Counted from the first letter of the stretch, positions 37,471-46,989 are shown. The stretch is 64,000 bases of DNA from an uncultured Clostridia bacterium (GCA_948472945.1 CAOKVX010000010.1:1-64000); one strand, 5' to 3'. A program made the numbers and translations. The notes: generated from the sequence alone by a model not told the origin.

Positions 37471-39300
37471 CTATGTAAGAGTTGAAAAAAGGTTAAGTAC
37501 TGGCTGTACAAGCTTGTACGCAAACGGCCTGTCAATCCACTTGTCATACTTATACTCCCTGCTCTGCTCGAAAGTATCCATAAAATCATCATAGATATCT
37601 TTTAGCACGTCATCATTACATAACCATACTCCGTTCTCGTAGTGTAGGTAAAAGCTGCGGTAATCCATATTTACCGTTCCGACAACACCGCAGCACTCAT
37701 TCATGATAACCTTTGAATGAATAAATCCCGGAGTATATTCATAAATTTTAATCCCGCCCGCGAGAAGCGCGCCATAGTTATAATTGGTGAGAAGTTTTAC
37801 TATCTTTTTATCAGGAATTGCAGGTGTTATGATTCTCACATCCACGCCTCTCTTTACCGCTTCAATCATTGTAAGTATCATATGCTCCTCAAGTATTAAA
37901 TACGGCGTCATAATGTATACATAATCGTCAGCTCCTGCAATTATCTGCTTATAAACGCTTCCAATCATGTTTTCCTCTGAATAAACCGGACCGTCGGCAA
38001 GTATATGACAGAACGAATCGTTCACGGGAAATTTTTTCTCGGTCTTATATTTTACGTAATGCATCGTCTCTTCGGGACAGCACATGCTCCACATCTGCAT
38101 AAACGTCATACTCAGACCCCATACGCCCTCGCCCTCAAGCCTGATTCCGCAGTCTTTCCACACTCCAAAGCGCTCGACAAGGTTTGCATATTCGTCCGCT
38201 ATGTTAAATCCTCCCGTGTAACCTACCTCCCCGTCAATTACGACAATTTTCTGGTGAGTCCTGTAATTCATAATAAGTTTGTCAGTATACTTTTTTATAG
38301 GATTAAATACGATTGTACGTATTCCCTCTTTGTTCAAATTATCTGCAAAGTGCTTGTCAGTCCTCAACATCGCTCCAAAATCATCATATATAAATATGAC
38401 TTTTACGCCCTCCTTGGCTTTTGCGAGCAGAAGTTCATGGAATATATCCCAGAGCGCGCCCTCAGCTACAATAAAAAAATTTACAAATATAAATTTCTTA
38501 GCATTGAATAAATCCCTGAACATATCGTTAAATACATAATCACCCATTGAATAGTATTTCATTTTTGTATTGGAGAACAGTGGAGTTTTTGTGCTGCTAA
38601 TATATTTTGTAATCTTTTTAACCCGCGGCTCAGTATTAATAAGCTTTCCGGTGAGCTCCTCATTTTCATAATAATACGGATAACTCTCGGCAATTCTGTC
38701 CCTCGCATTTTCATGCATCCTCTGCCTTGTCTTTTTACGCCCCCACATATAATACATTATGTGTCCGGAAACCGGCAGCAAAAGAGCGATAGAAAGCCAC
38801 GCCACCTTAAACGATGCATTTTTGCTGGCATTGGTAAGTCCAACTGCCACAAAAAAACTTAGTATCTCAAGCACAAGGTAAAAATACACCGTATACTGCC
38901 TAAGAATTGCTGGCAGATATATTATGATAAATATCTGAATCATTATAAGAAGACCGATAACAACTCCCCGCAGCAGACCGCTCATGTGGTTTTTTATTCT
39001 GCCCTTGACATTTGTCATTGAAGTCTCTTTTATATATTTTAATTCCTGTTTCTGTTCCCTGTAGTCATTTTTAAGAAGCTCTTTCTGCTCCCTGTGTTCA
39101 CGTTTAGACTGATGGGAATCCTGATTATCGGTTTTCCTCTCCTTATATTCGTTTTTAAGGTCAACCTTTTTTTCTTTGTAGTCTTTTCTTATTTCCTTTC
39201 TGTCAGAAATCTTTTTCTCTTCACAGTGAGACAAATCAAGGCTGCTTATCATCTCACTGAGTTCATCTCTCCGGATATCTTTTTTTTCATCTCTGTACAT
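37471..39300 (-). CDS. cls: Cardiolipin synthase with charged N-terminal extension
   Basis: The 609-residue membrane enzyme condenses phosphatidylglycerols to cardiolipin. After two membrane spans (about 110-175) come two phospholipase-D HKD motifs: YRTHQKIVVIDGEVGYTGGFN-like (about 355; H, K and D present) and FIHSKVIMNE with GTVNMDYRSF (about 545). In the second motif the usual Asp is Glu. The first ~100 residues are a Lys/Glu/Arg-rich coiled coil (KERKTDNQDSHQSKREH) absent from most cardiolipin synthases. GGAGAAGGA precedes the ATG. A single-gene unit between the RNase H-like gene and the ruv operon. Confidence 0.92.
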   Translation of the reverse strand: MYRDEKKDIRRDELSEMISSLDLSHCEEKKISDRKEIRKDYKEKKVDLKNEYKERKTDNQDSHQSKREHREQKELLKNDYREQKQELKYIKETSMTNVKGRIKNHMSGLLRGVVIGLLIMIQIFIIIYLPAILRQYTVYFYLVLEILSFFVAVGLTNASKNASFKVAWLSIALLLPVSGHIMYYMWGRKKTRQRMHENARDRIAESYPYYYENEELTGKLINTEPRVKKITKYISSTKTPLFSNTKMKYYSMGDYVFNDMFRDLFNAKKFIFVNFFIVAEGALWDIFHELLLAKAKEGVKVIFIYDDFGAMLRTDKHFADNLNKEGIRTIVFNPIKKYTDKLIMNYRTHQKIVVIDGEVGYTGGFNIADEYANLVERFGVWKDCGIRLEGEGVWGLSMTFMQMWSMCCPEETMHYVKYKTEKKFPVNDSFCHILADGPVYSEENMIGSVYKQIIAGADDYVYIMTPYLILEEHMILTMIEAVKRGVDVRIITPAIPDKKIVKLLTNYNYGALLAGGIKIYEYTPGFIHSKVIMNECCGVVGTVNMDYRSFYLHYENGVWLCNDDVLKDIYDDFMDTFEQSREYKYDKWIDRPFAYKLVQPVLNLFSTLT

Positions 39301-39345
39301 ACTTCATCCTTCTCCACTAAGTTCTATAAATATATTATGATGCAG

Positions 39346-40464
39346 TCAATCTAAAACCTGTGCAAAATATTTTTCAAAAAACATACTGTCGTACAACAAT
39401 CCGCCGTCTATCTCAATGTAATAATCCTTTGATGTATAATCTTCCCTAAATATGTGCATTTTATCTGAAAAACAACCCGATTTTTTTATGGGAAGAAACT
39501 TCCCCTCCTTTGTCACAAAGCATTCGCTTTTAACTGCCTTTCTCCTAACCGAAGGCTCAGTGTAGACGGCAACGCTTTTATGAATTACTTTTCCCTCCTC
39601 TATCATATAATAATAATCCTTATAATCGGTAAAATAATACTTCAGCGTATCTTTTCGCATTTGCACTTTTAATATAATCTGACTATCCGAACACCGACAT
39701 TCTATATTGCCGTCTAGCATAAATGAACATTCATGCGGAAAGTTTCCTGAATAGATTAACAGTAAATAACATTCATCATAAATCTCCGCCCGCTCATACT
39801 TTACCTGCATACTTCCAAGTTCCTTGAGGAACAAAAGAACCGATACCTGCGATAATCCCACAATGTCCTCATAATTGTGAAGAAGCAGCAAATGAAGCAG
39901 AGGCTCATTTTCTTTTCTCATCAGCTTATTATGTATGTACTCGACATAAATCTCTATCAGCGCTCCGCCGTCGAACTCATCTTCCCTAGCAATTCCTATA
40001 TATCTTTCAAATGATTTAAGCTTTTTATTTTCAAGTCCGAGAGGCTTCGCATATTTCCTTAGCGCCACATATATGTCCAAATGTTTTTTATTTTCTATCC
40101 GGCTGAAATCTATGTTATGTCTTTTACATTTTGTCCTGACAAACGGAATATCAAATGCATTGCCGTTGTACTGCATAAGTACCTTATGCCTGTCCACAAA
40201 TGTAACAAAGCGCTCCAACATTTCCTTCTCGCTGTCGTAATCGTCTGCAAACCATTGGATTACATTGAATTCATTTTGTGCTTTATCAAAGTAACCCGCG
40301 CCGATAAGATATATATTTGACGTCGCAGACGCCAGCCCCGTAGTCTCTATGTCAAAAAAACATATATCTTCTAAATCGTACTCGTTATACGGATAAAAAT
40401 CCCATCTTCCCCCAAACGGCGACATCATGTCATCACACGCAAACTTATGCATATATATCTGCAA
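39346..40464 (-). CDS. RNase H-like exonuclease domain protein (YprB-like)
   Basis: The ~372-residue protein has a DEDD exonuclease core: FFDIETTGLASATS (about 40), QYNGNAFDIPFVR (about 105), the LENKKLKSFERY helix and HNYEDIVGL (about 205). This arrangement matches the RNase_H_2/YprB group. The C-terminal ~150 residues are beta-rich and not recognised. The start is uncertain: TTG 40464 has the best-spaced GGAGG, with TTG 40479 and ATG 40452 as alternatives. Substrate unknown. Confidence 0.82.
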   Translation of the reverse strand: MQIYMHKFACDDMMSPFGGRWDFYPYNEYDLEDICFFDIETTGLASATSNIYLIGAGYFDKAQNEFNVIQWFADDYDSEKEMLERFVTFVDRHKVLMQYNGNAFDIPFVRTKCKRHNIDFSRIENKKHLDIYVALRKYAKPLGLENKKLKSFERYIGIAREDEFDGGALIEIYVEYIHNKLMRKENEPLLHLLLLHNYEDIVGLSQVSVLLFLKELGSMQVKYERAEIYDECYLLLIYSGNFPHECSFMLDGNIECRCSDSQIILKVQMRKDTLKYYFTDYKDYYYMIEEGKVIHKSVAVYTEPSVRRKAVKSECFVTKEGKFLPIKKSGCFSDKMHIFREDYTSKDYYIEIDGGLLYDSMFFEKYFAQVLD

Positions 40465-40567
40465 GTTTTTATCCTCCAAGTTTTTTACATGCCTTTAATT
40501 TTCGCCCGCTATTCGCACTGCCCTCTCGAAAGCCACAGGCTTTCTCGTTCACGGGCTTTCGCCCTAT

Positions 40568-40624
40568 CGGTGCAGCAATAGCCAGATTAGGCTGTAAACA
40601 GCCAATCTGTCTCCTGCTGCACCG
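40568..40624. repeat. Long hairpin repeat (family B), copy 1
   Basis: CGGTGCAGCA (40568-40577) pairs with TGCTGCACCG (40615-40624). Inside, CAGATTAGGCTG pairs with CAGCCAATCTG around TAAA. The same core (CAGAT..GGCTGT.CACAGCCTAAT then TGCACCGATAGG in the other orientation) recurs at 62433-62480. It lies between rpmF and the exonuclease gene and has no coding sense. Confidence 0.55.
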
Positions 40625-40689
40625 GCACTGCTCATTGCTTTCGTGGACATTATACCACATTTAGGGGTATGTGCAACAGAACAACTAAA

Positions 40690-40719
40690 CAAAAAAAACT
40701 GCCACTATACAGTGACAGT
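40690..40719 (-). terminator. Terminator after rpmF
   Basis: On the minus strand ACTGTCACT pairs with AGTGGCAGT around GTAT and is followed by TTTTTTTTG. It lies about 40 bp after the rpmF stop. Confidence 0.85.
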
Positions 40720-40756
40720 CTCTCATGAACAAGCTGTGTTCATTATATCATCTCTA

Positions 40757-40945
40757 TTATGCTTCCTCTGCAGTTGTAAGAACTTCTTTCTTGTTATATG
40801 AACCACAACTCTTACATACGCGGTGAGGTACCATAAGTTCTCCACATTTGCTGCACTTAACAAGAGTAGGCGCAGACATCTTCCAGTTAGCGCGTCTCTT
40901 ATCTCTTCTTGCCTTTGATGATTTGTTCTTAGGACAAATTGACAT
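40757..40945 (-). CDS. rpmF: Ribosomal protein L32
   Basis: The 62-residue protein begins MSICPKNKSSKARRDKRRANW and has a CxxC pair in KCSKCGELMVPHRVCKSCG forming the zinc ribbon, with a short acidic tail. Size and sequence are typical of Firmicutes L32, a large-subunit protein. TAGGAGG precedes the ATG, and a terminator follows at 40690-40719. Confidence 0.97.
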   Translation of the reverse strand: MSICPKNKSSKARRDKRRANWKMSAPTLVKCSKCGELMVPHRVCKSCGSYNKKEVLTTAEEA

Positions 40946-41050
40946 TCCGTTACACCTCCTAACAAGCTATTGCGATATTACATTAATTCCGCTCATACCT
41001 GACATATTATACTTAATAAATCATATTTTGTCAATTGTTTTTTTTGTAAG

Positions 41051-41509
41051 TTATTCTTCTTGTTCTAACGATTCCAACCATGCAATCGATGTATCTCCCT
41101 GTGTGGATTTATTAACAACCGCCTCGGACAAACGCATGAAATTGCCTCCCGAGCTTGTTGCTCCCGTAAGACCGTCAATCTCAGGCAGTTCGCTCATACC
41201 TTTAAGCTGTGAGGCATAAAAGCGCGTATATTCGTTAGGGTATGTTCCTGTGACGGATTTCATATTTTTCATATATCCATTATCCCAACTCTTTATAAAA
41301 CCCGCTGAATTCTCTGCATTATATTCTGCTGTAACAATCACACCGTTCTTAACGGTAATTGTCAAAAACTCTCTCCATCCATGTGAATATTCCATCATCT
41401 GAGCGGTAAACGTGCCATCCTGCAGGACGGTCTTCTCCTGATTTTTTCCACAGCCTCCAAGCAGAATCACACAGGCTGCAACCACAAATGCAATTTTACA
41501 TTGTCTCAT
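41051..41509 (-). CDS. FMN-binding domain lipoprotein
   Basis: The 152-residue product starts with a lipoprotein signal (VVAACVILLGGCGK). The rest is an FMN_bind-type domain with DGTFTAQMMEYSHGW, a mid segment KNGVIVTAEYNAENS, and LTGATSSGGNF, where the Thr of S/TGAT is the usual site for covalent FMN attachment by ApbE. The start at 41509 follows CAGGAGG. It lies 23 bp after the chemoreceptor gene, so the two are likely co-transcribed. A redox or electron-transfer role outside the membrane is inferred; no ApbE is in the window. Confidence 0.8.
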   Translation of the reverse strand: MRQCKIAFVVAACVILLGGCGKNQEKTVLQDGTFTAQMMEYSHGWREFLTITVKNGVIVTAEYNAENSAGFIKSWDNGYMKNMKSVTGTYPNEYTRFYASQLKGMSELPEIDGLTGATSSGGNFMRLSEAVVNKSTQGDTSIAWLESLEQEE

Positions 41510-41532
41510 ATTCTTTTCCTCCTGCCCCAATT

Positions 41533-43515
41533 TTAGTGAAACTGAAATCTCTCAAGAAGTTTCGTCAAATTCTCTGATTCCTGTCTCAGCTTAACACTTG
41601 CATCTTCGGTATTCTCAGCGCACTGCATATTTTGGCTTGTAATCTTAGACATGTCTTTTATCCTGTCAGTAATCTCATGAAGCGAAGTCTCCTGCACGTC
41701 AACCGTCTCCGTCAGACGTCCTGTAATATCACTGACAACATCAGAGCTCTTGCTTATCTTATCAAGTGCAGAAGCCGTCTCCGTTGTCAGCTTCACCCCT
41801 CGAGCTATCAATTCACCTGAAGTCTCTATCATAGTAACTGTGCTTTTAGCCGCACCCTCACTCTGAACAGCCAGATTCCTTATTTCTTCAGCAACAACTG
41901 CAAAGCCCTTTCCAGCTGCTCCTGCCCTCGTTGCCTCTACCGAAGCATTCAGCGCTAAAATATTGGTCTGCTTTGAAATACTCTCTATCAGCTTACTAAT
42001 TTTATTTATGTCCTCTGCGTTCTCATTTATTGCCTCCATAGCCGACATGAGTTCATTCATCTTGCGGTCGCCCTCTTCAATCTCACTTGCAATCTCCTTT
42101 GCCCATCGGCTGGTTTCCCGTGTATTATCTGTCACTTCGTCTAAATTTGTCCTAATGTTTTGTATTTCATTGTTCAATCCATCCATGACTATAGTCTGGC
42201 TTGTGGCCGCCTGATGAAGCTCATCAGACTGGCGTCCCATATTCCGCGCTGTTTCCATAAGCTTGTAAGCCGTATTGCTAATCTGCTTCATAATTCGGTT
42301 AAGCGAATCTATAATGTGAGTCAAAGAGTCTTTTACCGCAACGAAATCACCCTGATAATTCCCATCTGCTGAAACATTTAAATTACCCTTGGAAATGTTA
42401 TCCAAAACCATTCCTATCTCACTAATATAACCATTTATACCCTCAATAGTTGTTTTTAATGAATGTGACAGTCTCTCTACCTCGTCTCCTGATTTTCTAA
42501 CATCTACAGTCGACTTCAAATCACCCCGCGCCAATCCGTCCATACGGACAATAGCTTTCTTTAACTGGCTTGATATTACCGTCATCACAAGCCAAATAAA
42601 AATTAATGCTACTATAAGGGCCAAGAAAGTTCCCACCATCGTATCCCAAATTGCCGCATTGGTAATTTCCACATAATCTGACCTTGGAACCTCGACTGCG
42701 AAAGACCAATGCGTACCCCTTATCGGGCAATATGACACATACGACTCCTGACCGTTGAATATTCCTTTACCGCTTCCTGTCACTCTCGTGACCATGCTGT
42801 TAAAAATATTATGCGCGGATTCATCCGAGTCCAAATCATATATATTCAATTCCTGCCGTACAATATCTTCTTCAGGATGTCCTATAATTTTTCCTTTTTC
42901 ATTTATAATAATAGCCATTCCGCTTTGTCCTATGTGAATTGAACCAAGAACGTCACTCAGCACGTCATATTTGTATATTCCAACTAAATATGACACCGTC
43001 TCACCGTCTATCTTTACAGGTGTTCCCATAGGAATACCTACATATTCATCTGTAACTACAGGGTCGGCTATAGTCATATTGTCGCTTTCAGTAAGCAGTT
43101 CAAACCAGTCCGCATCTGAAAGTCCGGTATAAATATCTCCGTTAACTGCAATCGCTTTTCCTTTTTTATCATATATTCCAATGCCATAAAATTCATATGT
43201 ATTGCGTGCATTTTCAAGCACCGCCATATTATCCTGTACGCCACTAATGTCGGTAAGTCTGCTGTCCGACGCCAAGCTCATCATTCGGTCCGCCATCAAA
43301 TGAATATCTGCCGCCACAGCCTTTGCAGACTGCTGCGCCATAGGCTGAAGCACATCCAACAAAATGGACTTTGTCAAGTTTCCCATAGAAGACCGAAAGA
43401 TGTCCGTACACACCATCATTACCAAAATAACAATAATTGATGTCATAGCCATTACCTTAACTCGTATGCTTCTTTTGGTTTTAATTTTGAGTTTCTTTAC
43501 ATTTTCCATTTCCAT
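41533..43515 (-). CDS. Methyl-accepting chemotaxis protein with dCache-type sensor
   Basis: The 660-residue receptor has a basic N-terminus, a first membrane span, an extracytoplasmic dCache-like sensor (about 60-290; [33 protein letters not shown]), a second span (about 295-320), HAMP and a long signalling coiled coil with the hairpin tip [23 protein letters not shown]. It senses an external ligand and controls CheA. Its operon partners are an unknown 140-residue protein upstream and the FMN-binding lipoprotein downstream, an unusual grouping. GAGGTAAGA precedes the ATG. Confidence 0.93.
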   Translation of the reverse strand: MEMENVKKLKIKTKRSIRVKVMAMTSIIVILVMMVCTDIFRSSMGNLTKSILLDVLQPMAQQSAKAVAADIHLMADRMMSLASDSRLTDISGVQDNMAVLENARNTYEFYGIGIYDKKGKAIAVNGDIYTGLSDADWFELLTESDNMTIADPVVTDEYVGIPMGTPVKIDGETVSYLVGIYKYDVLSDVLGSIHIGQSGMAIIINEKGKIIGHPEEDIVRQELNIYDLDSDESAHNIFNSMVTRVTGSGKGIFNGQESYVSYCPIRGTHWSFAVEVPRSDYVEITNAAIWDTMVGTFLALIVALIFIWLVMTVISSQLKKAIVRMDGLARGDLKSTVDVRKSGDEVERLSHSLKTTIEGINGYISEIGMVLDNISKGNLNVSADGNYQGDFVAVKDSLTHIIDSLNRIMKQISNTAYKLMETARNMGRQSDELHQAATSQTIVMDGLNNEIQNIRTNLDEVTDNTRETSRWAKEIASEIEEGDRKMNELMSAMEAINENAEDINKISKLIESISKQTNILALNASVEATRAGAAGKGFAVVAEEIRNLAVQSEGAAKSTVTMIETSGELIARGVKLTTETASALDKISKSSDVVSDITGRLTETVDVQETSLHEITDRIKDMSKITSQNMQCAENTEDASVKLRQESENLTKLLERFQFH

Positions 43516-43561
43516 TCTTACCTCGTCTATATGATTTATTATATAAAAGAAATATAAGATG

Positions 43562-43984
43562 TTAATCTGTATGTATTAGTGATTTAATTGCCTCTTCAAT
43601 GTTCTTGTCATTCGCGAATTTAGCAGAATTACATTTAAATGCAAGCTTCTCCAAATCTTCGTTATTGAGTACAATAACATGCTCCTGTTCATTTTTATCC
43701 TCCGGAACATTATACGGGGACAGCTCCTTTTCAAGCTCGTTTAATTCACGCATAATTGCCGTAATCTGACTCCTCCCCAAATCCACTGACCCTAACAAAT
43801 CTCTGTAGTTCTCCGCTATACGGTCACATTCAGGTATATCAGAATATATTTCCTCCGCTTTATCCATTATACCTGATTCGTTGCCGTTACCGTAGACGTA
43901 CCTGTTGTCTTTAAGATTCCTGTCTAAAAAGTTAAGTGTCTGTGTTATTTTTCCTCCCTCAACAGTAATAATAAATTTTGCCAT
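43562..43984 (-). CDS. Hypothetical protein, 140 residues
   Basis: A soluble, acidic protein with AAAAGGAGG before the ATG and its own promoter (44105-44133). It starts [21 protein letters not shown] and has a helical middle ([17 protein letters not shown]). No membrane span or signal peptide was seen, and I do not recognise a family. It lies 46 bp upstream of the chemoreceptor gene, so it may be a cytoplasmic partner of that receptor. Confidence 0.75.
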   Translation of the reverse strand: MAKFIITVEGGKITQTLNFLDRNLKDNRYVYGNGNESGIMDKAEEIYSDIPECDRIAENYRDLLGSVDLGRSQITAIMRELNELEKELSPYNVPEDKNEQEHVIVLNNEDLEKLAFKCNSAKFANDKNIEEAIKSLIHTD

Positions 43985-44104
43985 AATTAATCCTCCTTTT
44001 AATGCATACAGATATATTCTTATTTTATATTATTCCCGCAGACAATTAGCCAGACACATGTATCTACATAGCGACCTGACTTAGATTGCTAACGATTTTA
44101 CCTT

Positions 44105-44133
44105 ATTATAATATAAACATTTCATAAAATCAA
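44105..44133 (-). promoter_or_regulatory. Promoter of the unknown-chemoreceptor-FMN lipoprotein operon
   Basis: On the minus strand TTGATT (44128-44133), a 17-bp spacer and TATAAT (44105-44110), about 120 bp before the ATG at 43984. Confidence 0.6.
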
Positions 44134-44207
44134 TAAATAAAACATGTTTTTTTTATGTTTTCAGTATTTTGGCACATGTCCCTTAACACATGGGGCTTTT
44201 TGAAAAA

Positions 44208-44327
44208 TTAATCAGAAACATTGCGAACATGCGGCTTTCCATCCTGTACAGTTGCTATAGCAATTATATTATCTTTGCCAAACCGCTAATTCATTATTTC
44301 TTTTATTTTTAATGTTAGCTTTTCCAT
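44208..44327 (-). pseudogene. Pyridoxamine 5'-phosphate oxidase-family remnant
   Basis: After a good AAAGGAGAGAG site the frame reads MEKLTLKIKEIMN, a TAG, then RFGKDNIIAIATVQDGKPH and VRNVSD, then TAA. This matches the start of FMN-binding split-barrel (PNPOx-like) proteins, where Glu normally replaces the TAG. Only about 40 of ~140 residues remain, with no continuation downstream. Confidence 0.7.
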
Positions 44328-44478
44328 AAATTCTCTCTCCTTTTGTAATCTTCTTATTAATTACTTACAGTTTTATTACAACTGCTTGTTGGCTATAAAA
44401 TATATTACCAATACCAAACACATCGGAGATTATTGTAAATACCGGAGGAATTTACAGAATAGACTACTCCATTTTAGT

Positions 44479-44553
44479 TAGCTCAACGGCGCCAATTTGA
44501 ACCCGTTTCGAAAACTGCTATTTTGCGAATACGTGTGTTAGTTTCAATCGCCG
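44479..44553. mobile_element. MITE-like element, truncated copy (left end)
   Basis: The 27-bp terminal repeat (44479-44505) is identical to that at 5347. The next 48 bp (AAAACTGCTATTTTGCGAA, ACGTGTGTTAGTTTCAATCG) match the full copy with two or three changes. Similarity ends at about 44553. Confidence 0.8.
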
Positions 44554-44669
44554 CCGGCTCAACCGTATCGCTCCGCAACAAGTCCTCAACCGAAGATTTA
44601 CTTGCAGGAACCGGAATTGACAATCAGGCGGTAAATCACGCATCCATAATATTACAGCGAATCGCTTAA
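44553..44669 (+). pseudogene. Coding remnant of unknown gene, plus strand
   Basis: Directly after the truncated repeat element a frame reads AGSTVSLRNKSSTEDLLAG, then TGIDNQAVNHASIILQ and RIA, then TAA. It is 38 codons of protein-like sequence without a start, and looks like a C-terminal fragment whose 5' part was replaced by the element. Family not recognised. Confidence 0.4.
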
Positions 44670-44728
44670 TAACTTAATATCTAAAGTTGAAATTGACAAA
44701 ACATTTATGTACTGATAATTGTTACCGA

Positions 44729-44766
44729 GGGCAGTCGTCAAAGATAATACTATCCGGCGACTGCCC
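44729..44766. terminator. Hairpin after the SIR2-TPR gene
   Basis: GGGCAGTCG (44729-44737) pairs exactly with CGACTGCCC (44758-44766). No strong T-run follows on the minus strand. Its place 40 bp after the stop codon suggests a transcript end or a stabilising structure. Confidence 0.4.
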
Positions 44767-44805
44767 TTAAATAAAGTTTTCTGATAGATCAAATGAAAGA
44801 GCCTA

Positions 44806-46989
44806 TTATTTATTGCTGCTATATTTAGGATTCAGTTCGGCCGCTATCTGTTTTTCTTTTTTTGCTTCTTCATGGCGGCCCATTTCTTCCAACGTCATTC
44901 CAAGACTGTAGTGATATATCGCCTTTTTCGGTTCAAGTTCCACTGCTATTTGTTTTTCCTTTTGTGCTTCTTCATAGCGGCCTATATTATGTAATGTTAT
45001 TCCATAACTGTAATGGTATAGAGCTTTTTCAGGGGCAAGTTCCACCGCTGTCTGCGTTTCATTTAGGGCCTCTTCATAGCGGCCCATTTTATAAAGAGTT
45101 AATCCAAGACCGTTACGGTAAAGCGCATTTTCGGGCTCAATTTTTACCGCCGTCTGTCCTTCTTCCAGAGATTCTTCATAGCAATCCATTTCTTCCAAGG
45201 TTTCTCCAAGGATGTAATGGTAGAATGCGTCTTCCGGTTCAAGATCAACCGCTCTTTGTTTTTCTTTTAAGGCCTCCTCAAAACGTCCAATTTTGTGCAA
45301 TGTATTCCCAAGACTGTAATGGTAAAAAGCGTCTTCCGGCTTAAGTTTTACCGCTATCTGTGTTTCTTTCAAAGCCTCTTCATAACTGCCCATTGCATGC
45401 AGCGTCATTCCCAGTCTGTTATGATAAGATGCATCTTCCGGCTCAAGTTCCACTGCCCTCTGTTTTTCTTTCAAAGCCTCCTCATAACTGCCCATTGAAT
45501 GCAGCGTTATCCCAAGGCTGTCATGATAAGTTGCGTTATCCGGCTCAAGTTCCACTGCCCTCTGTTGTTCTTTCAAAGCGTCTTCATAACGGCCCATTGC
45601 ATGGAGTGTTATTCCAAAACTATTATGATAAGAGGCATTTTCCGGCTCAAGTTCCACCGCCCTCTGTTTTACTATTAATGCTTCTTCATACTGGTTCATT
45701 GAATGTAGTGTTATTCCAAGGCTGTTATGATTATATGCGTCTTCCGGCTCAAGTTCCACCGCTTTCTGCTTTTCTTTAAGCGCCTCTTCATAATCCTTTA
45801 CTTTATTTAAGACAAACCCAAGCCAAGCATGGTATCTTGCATTATGTGAATCTTTCTCTGTCAAGTTTCTTAAAATATCCATTGACTCTTGATATCTGCC
45901 TGAATTATATAATTCCACAGCTTTTCTAAACATATCTTGCAATTCTGTCCTGCTTGTAATCTGCTGAATCGCCTGATTAACCTCCGTTGTTTCATCTGTA
46001 TTATCATCATTTGAAAGACTATTTTCTTCGCTATTTATTTCTTCTTTACCTGCTAACTTCTCTGTAAAGGCGTCAATATAATCAGACAATATTTTATACC
46101 GTTTTTCCGCATCGCTTATAAATTCTTTCTTTTCCGGTAAATGATATTCTAAATTAGCTCCCAACATGTACATTACCTCGTCAAACCCGCTATGTTTTAT
46201 AATATATCCGTATGATTTTTCGAGAAATTCCGTTACCATACCGTTCATTTTATCCGACTCATAGAGCATCCAATATGGAAACGTCCTATTTTCATCGGAA
46301 AATATATCACAATCCTCAATCAGATAATCCATAAGGCTGTGGTCGTTTCCCGCGTAACCAATAAAAATCGGATAGTATTCCGAAAAAACAGTGTCCAGAG
46401 CCTTTTTCCAATTGTCATGAAGTACATCAAGCTCCGACGTCCTATTTTTAGGGTCCAGAAGAAGGTCCCGGTGCAGTTTTATTATTATTGGTCTGTTAAT
46501 CTGTTTTTTAATATAATTGGCAAGGCTCTCATGCCCGATAACCAAAGGAATTTTCTGCTCGTAATAATTCACGGCATCCTCTATCAAATGGTCAAAGTTA
46601 GTAGTTATCACAACATTATTTTCTGTATGCGTTAATATATACGAAAGCATGACATAGCCGATACTCGGCTTTGCGGATTCCATTAACTTTTCCAGATAAT
46701 TATAGCCGTCAATTGCTTTCTTAAAACGTCTCTCATAATATTGACTGTAAAATTCATATTTATTATTATCGTTTATACCTAATTCTTGTTTCCATTCCAG
46801 ATGCCCTTCCCTGTTTCTTTCCAACAAATCCTTTTCCCATATATTTACCAACTCCTGCCCGGATTTTATACCTGATGATTTTGAAGCGCCGGCCCCAAGC
46901 ACAAAACAAAATTTTCTTGAATGCGTTCCGTACGAAACCTCTTTCATCTCTTTAAGAAACCCGCTTAAAGTAAGATTCTCACAACTCAT
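44806..46989 (-). CDS. SIR2-like domain protein with eleven TPR repeats (candidate anti-phage NADase)
   Basis: The 727-residue soluble protein has an N-terminal SIR2-like Rossmann domain (about 25-290) with FVLGAGASKSSGI (32-36 GAGAS), VITTNFDHLIEDA (129-133), a KLHRD block containing the putative catalytic His (about 173) and FIGYAGNDHSLMDYL. An acidic linker (about 305-340) leads to 11 tandem 34-residue TPRs of the form YHNSLGITLHxMGxYEEALKEKQRAVELEPE. SIR2-like domains in defence proteins degrade NAD+ upon infection; TPRs would sense or scaffold. The start at 46989 is fixed by GGGGAG. The gene sits in a remnant-rich accessory zone with no obvious partner. Confidence 0.85.
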   Translation of the reverse strand: MSCENLTLSGFLKEMKEVSYGTHSRKFCFVLGAGASKSSGIKSGQELVNIWEKDLLERNREGHLEWKQELGINDNNKYEFYSQYYERRFKKAIDGYNYLEKLMESAKPSIGYVMLSYILTHTENNVVITTNFDHLIEDAVNYYEQKIPLVIGHESLANYIKKQINRPIIIKLHRDLLLDPKNRTSELDVLHDNWKKALDTVFSEYYPIFIGYAGNDHSLMDYLIEDCDIFSDENRTFPYWMLYESDKMNGMVTEFLEKSYGYIIKHSGFDEVMYMLGANLEYHLPEKKEFISDAEKRYKILSDYIDAFTEKLAGKEEINSEENSLSNDDNTDETTEVNQAIQQITSRTELQDMFRKAVELYNSGRYQESMDILRNLTEKDSHNARYHAWLGFVLNKVKDYEEALKEKQKAVELEPEDAYNHNSLGITLHSMNQYEEALIVKQRAVELEPENASYHNSFGITLHAMGRYEDALKEQQRAVELEPDNATYHDSLGITLHSMGSYEEALKEKQRAVELEPEDASYHNRLGMTLHAMGSYEEALKETQIAVKLKPEDAFYHYSLGNTLHKIGRFEEALKEKQRAVDLEPEDAFYHYILGETLEEMDCYEESLEEGQTAVKIEPENALYRNGLGLTLYKMGRYEEALNETQTAVELAPEKALYHYSYGITLHNIGRYEEAQKEKQIAVELEPKKAIYHYSLGMTLEEMGRHEEAKKEKQIAAELNPKYSSNK

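Noticed and set aside
40469..40660. 63-codon frame upstream of the exonuclease gene
   Set aside because: It reads through the family B hairpin repeat; the similar frame at 62373-62561 is due to the shared repeat, not to a protein.
45295..45779. Plus-strand repetitive open frames opposite the TPR array
   Set aside because: Antisense shadows of the 102-bp TPR repeats with no ribosome binding sites.
44806..46200. Tandem ~102-bp DNA repeats considered as a satellite or CRISPR-like array
   Set aside because: The repeats are in frame and encode regular TPR helices with no spacer structure.
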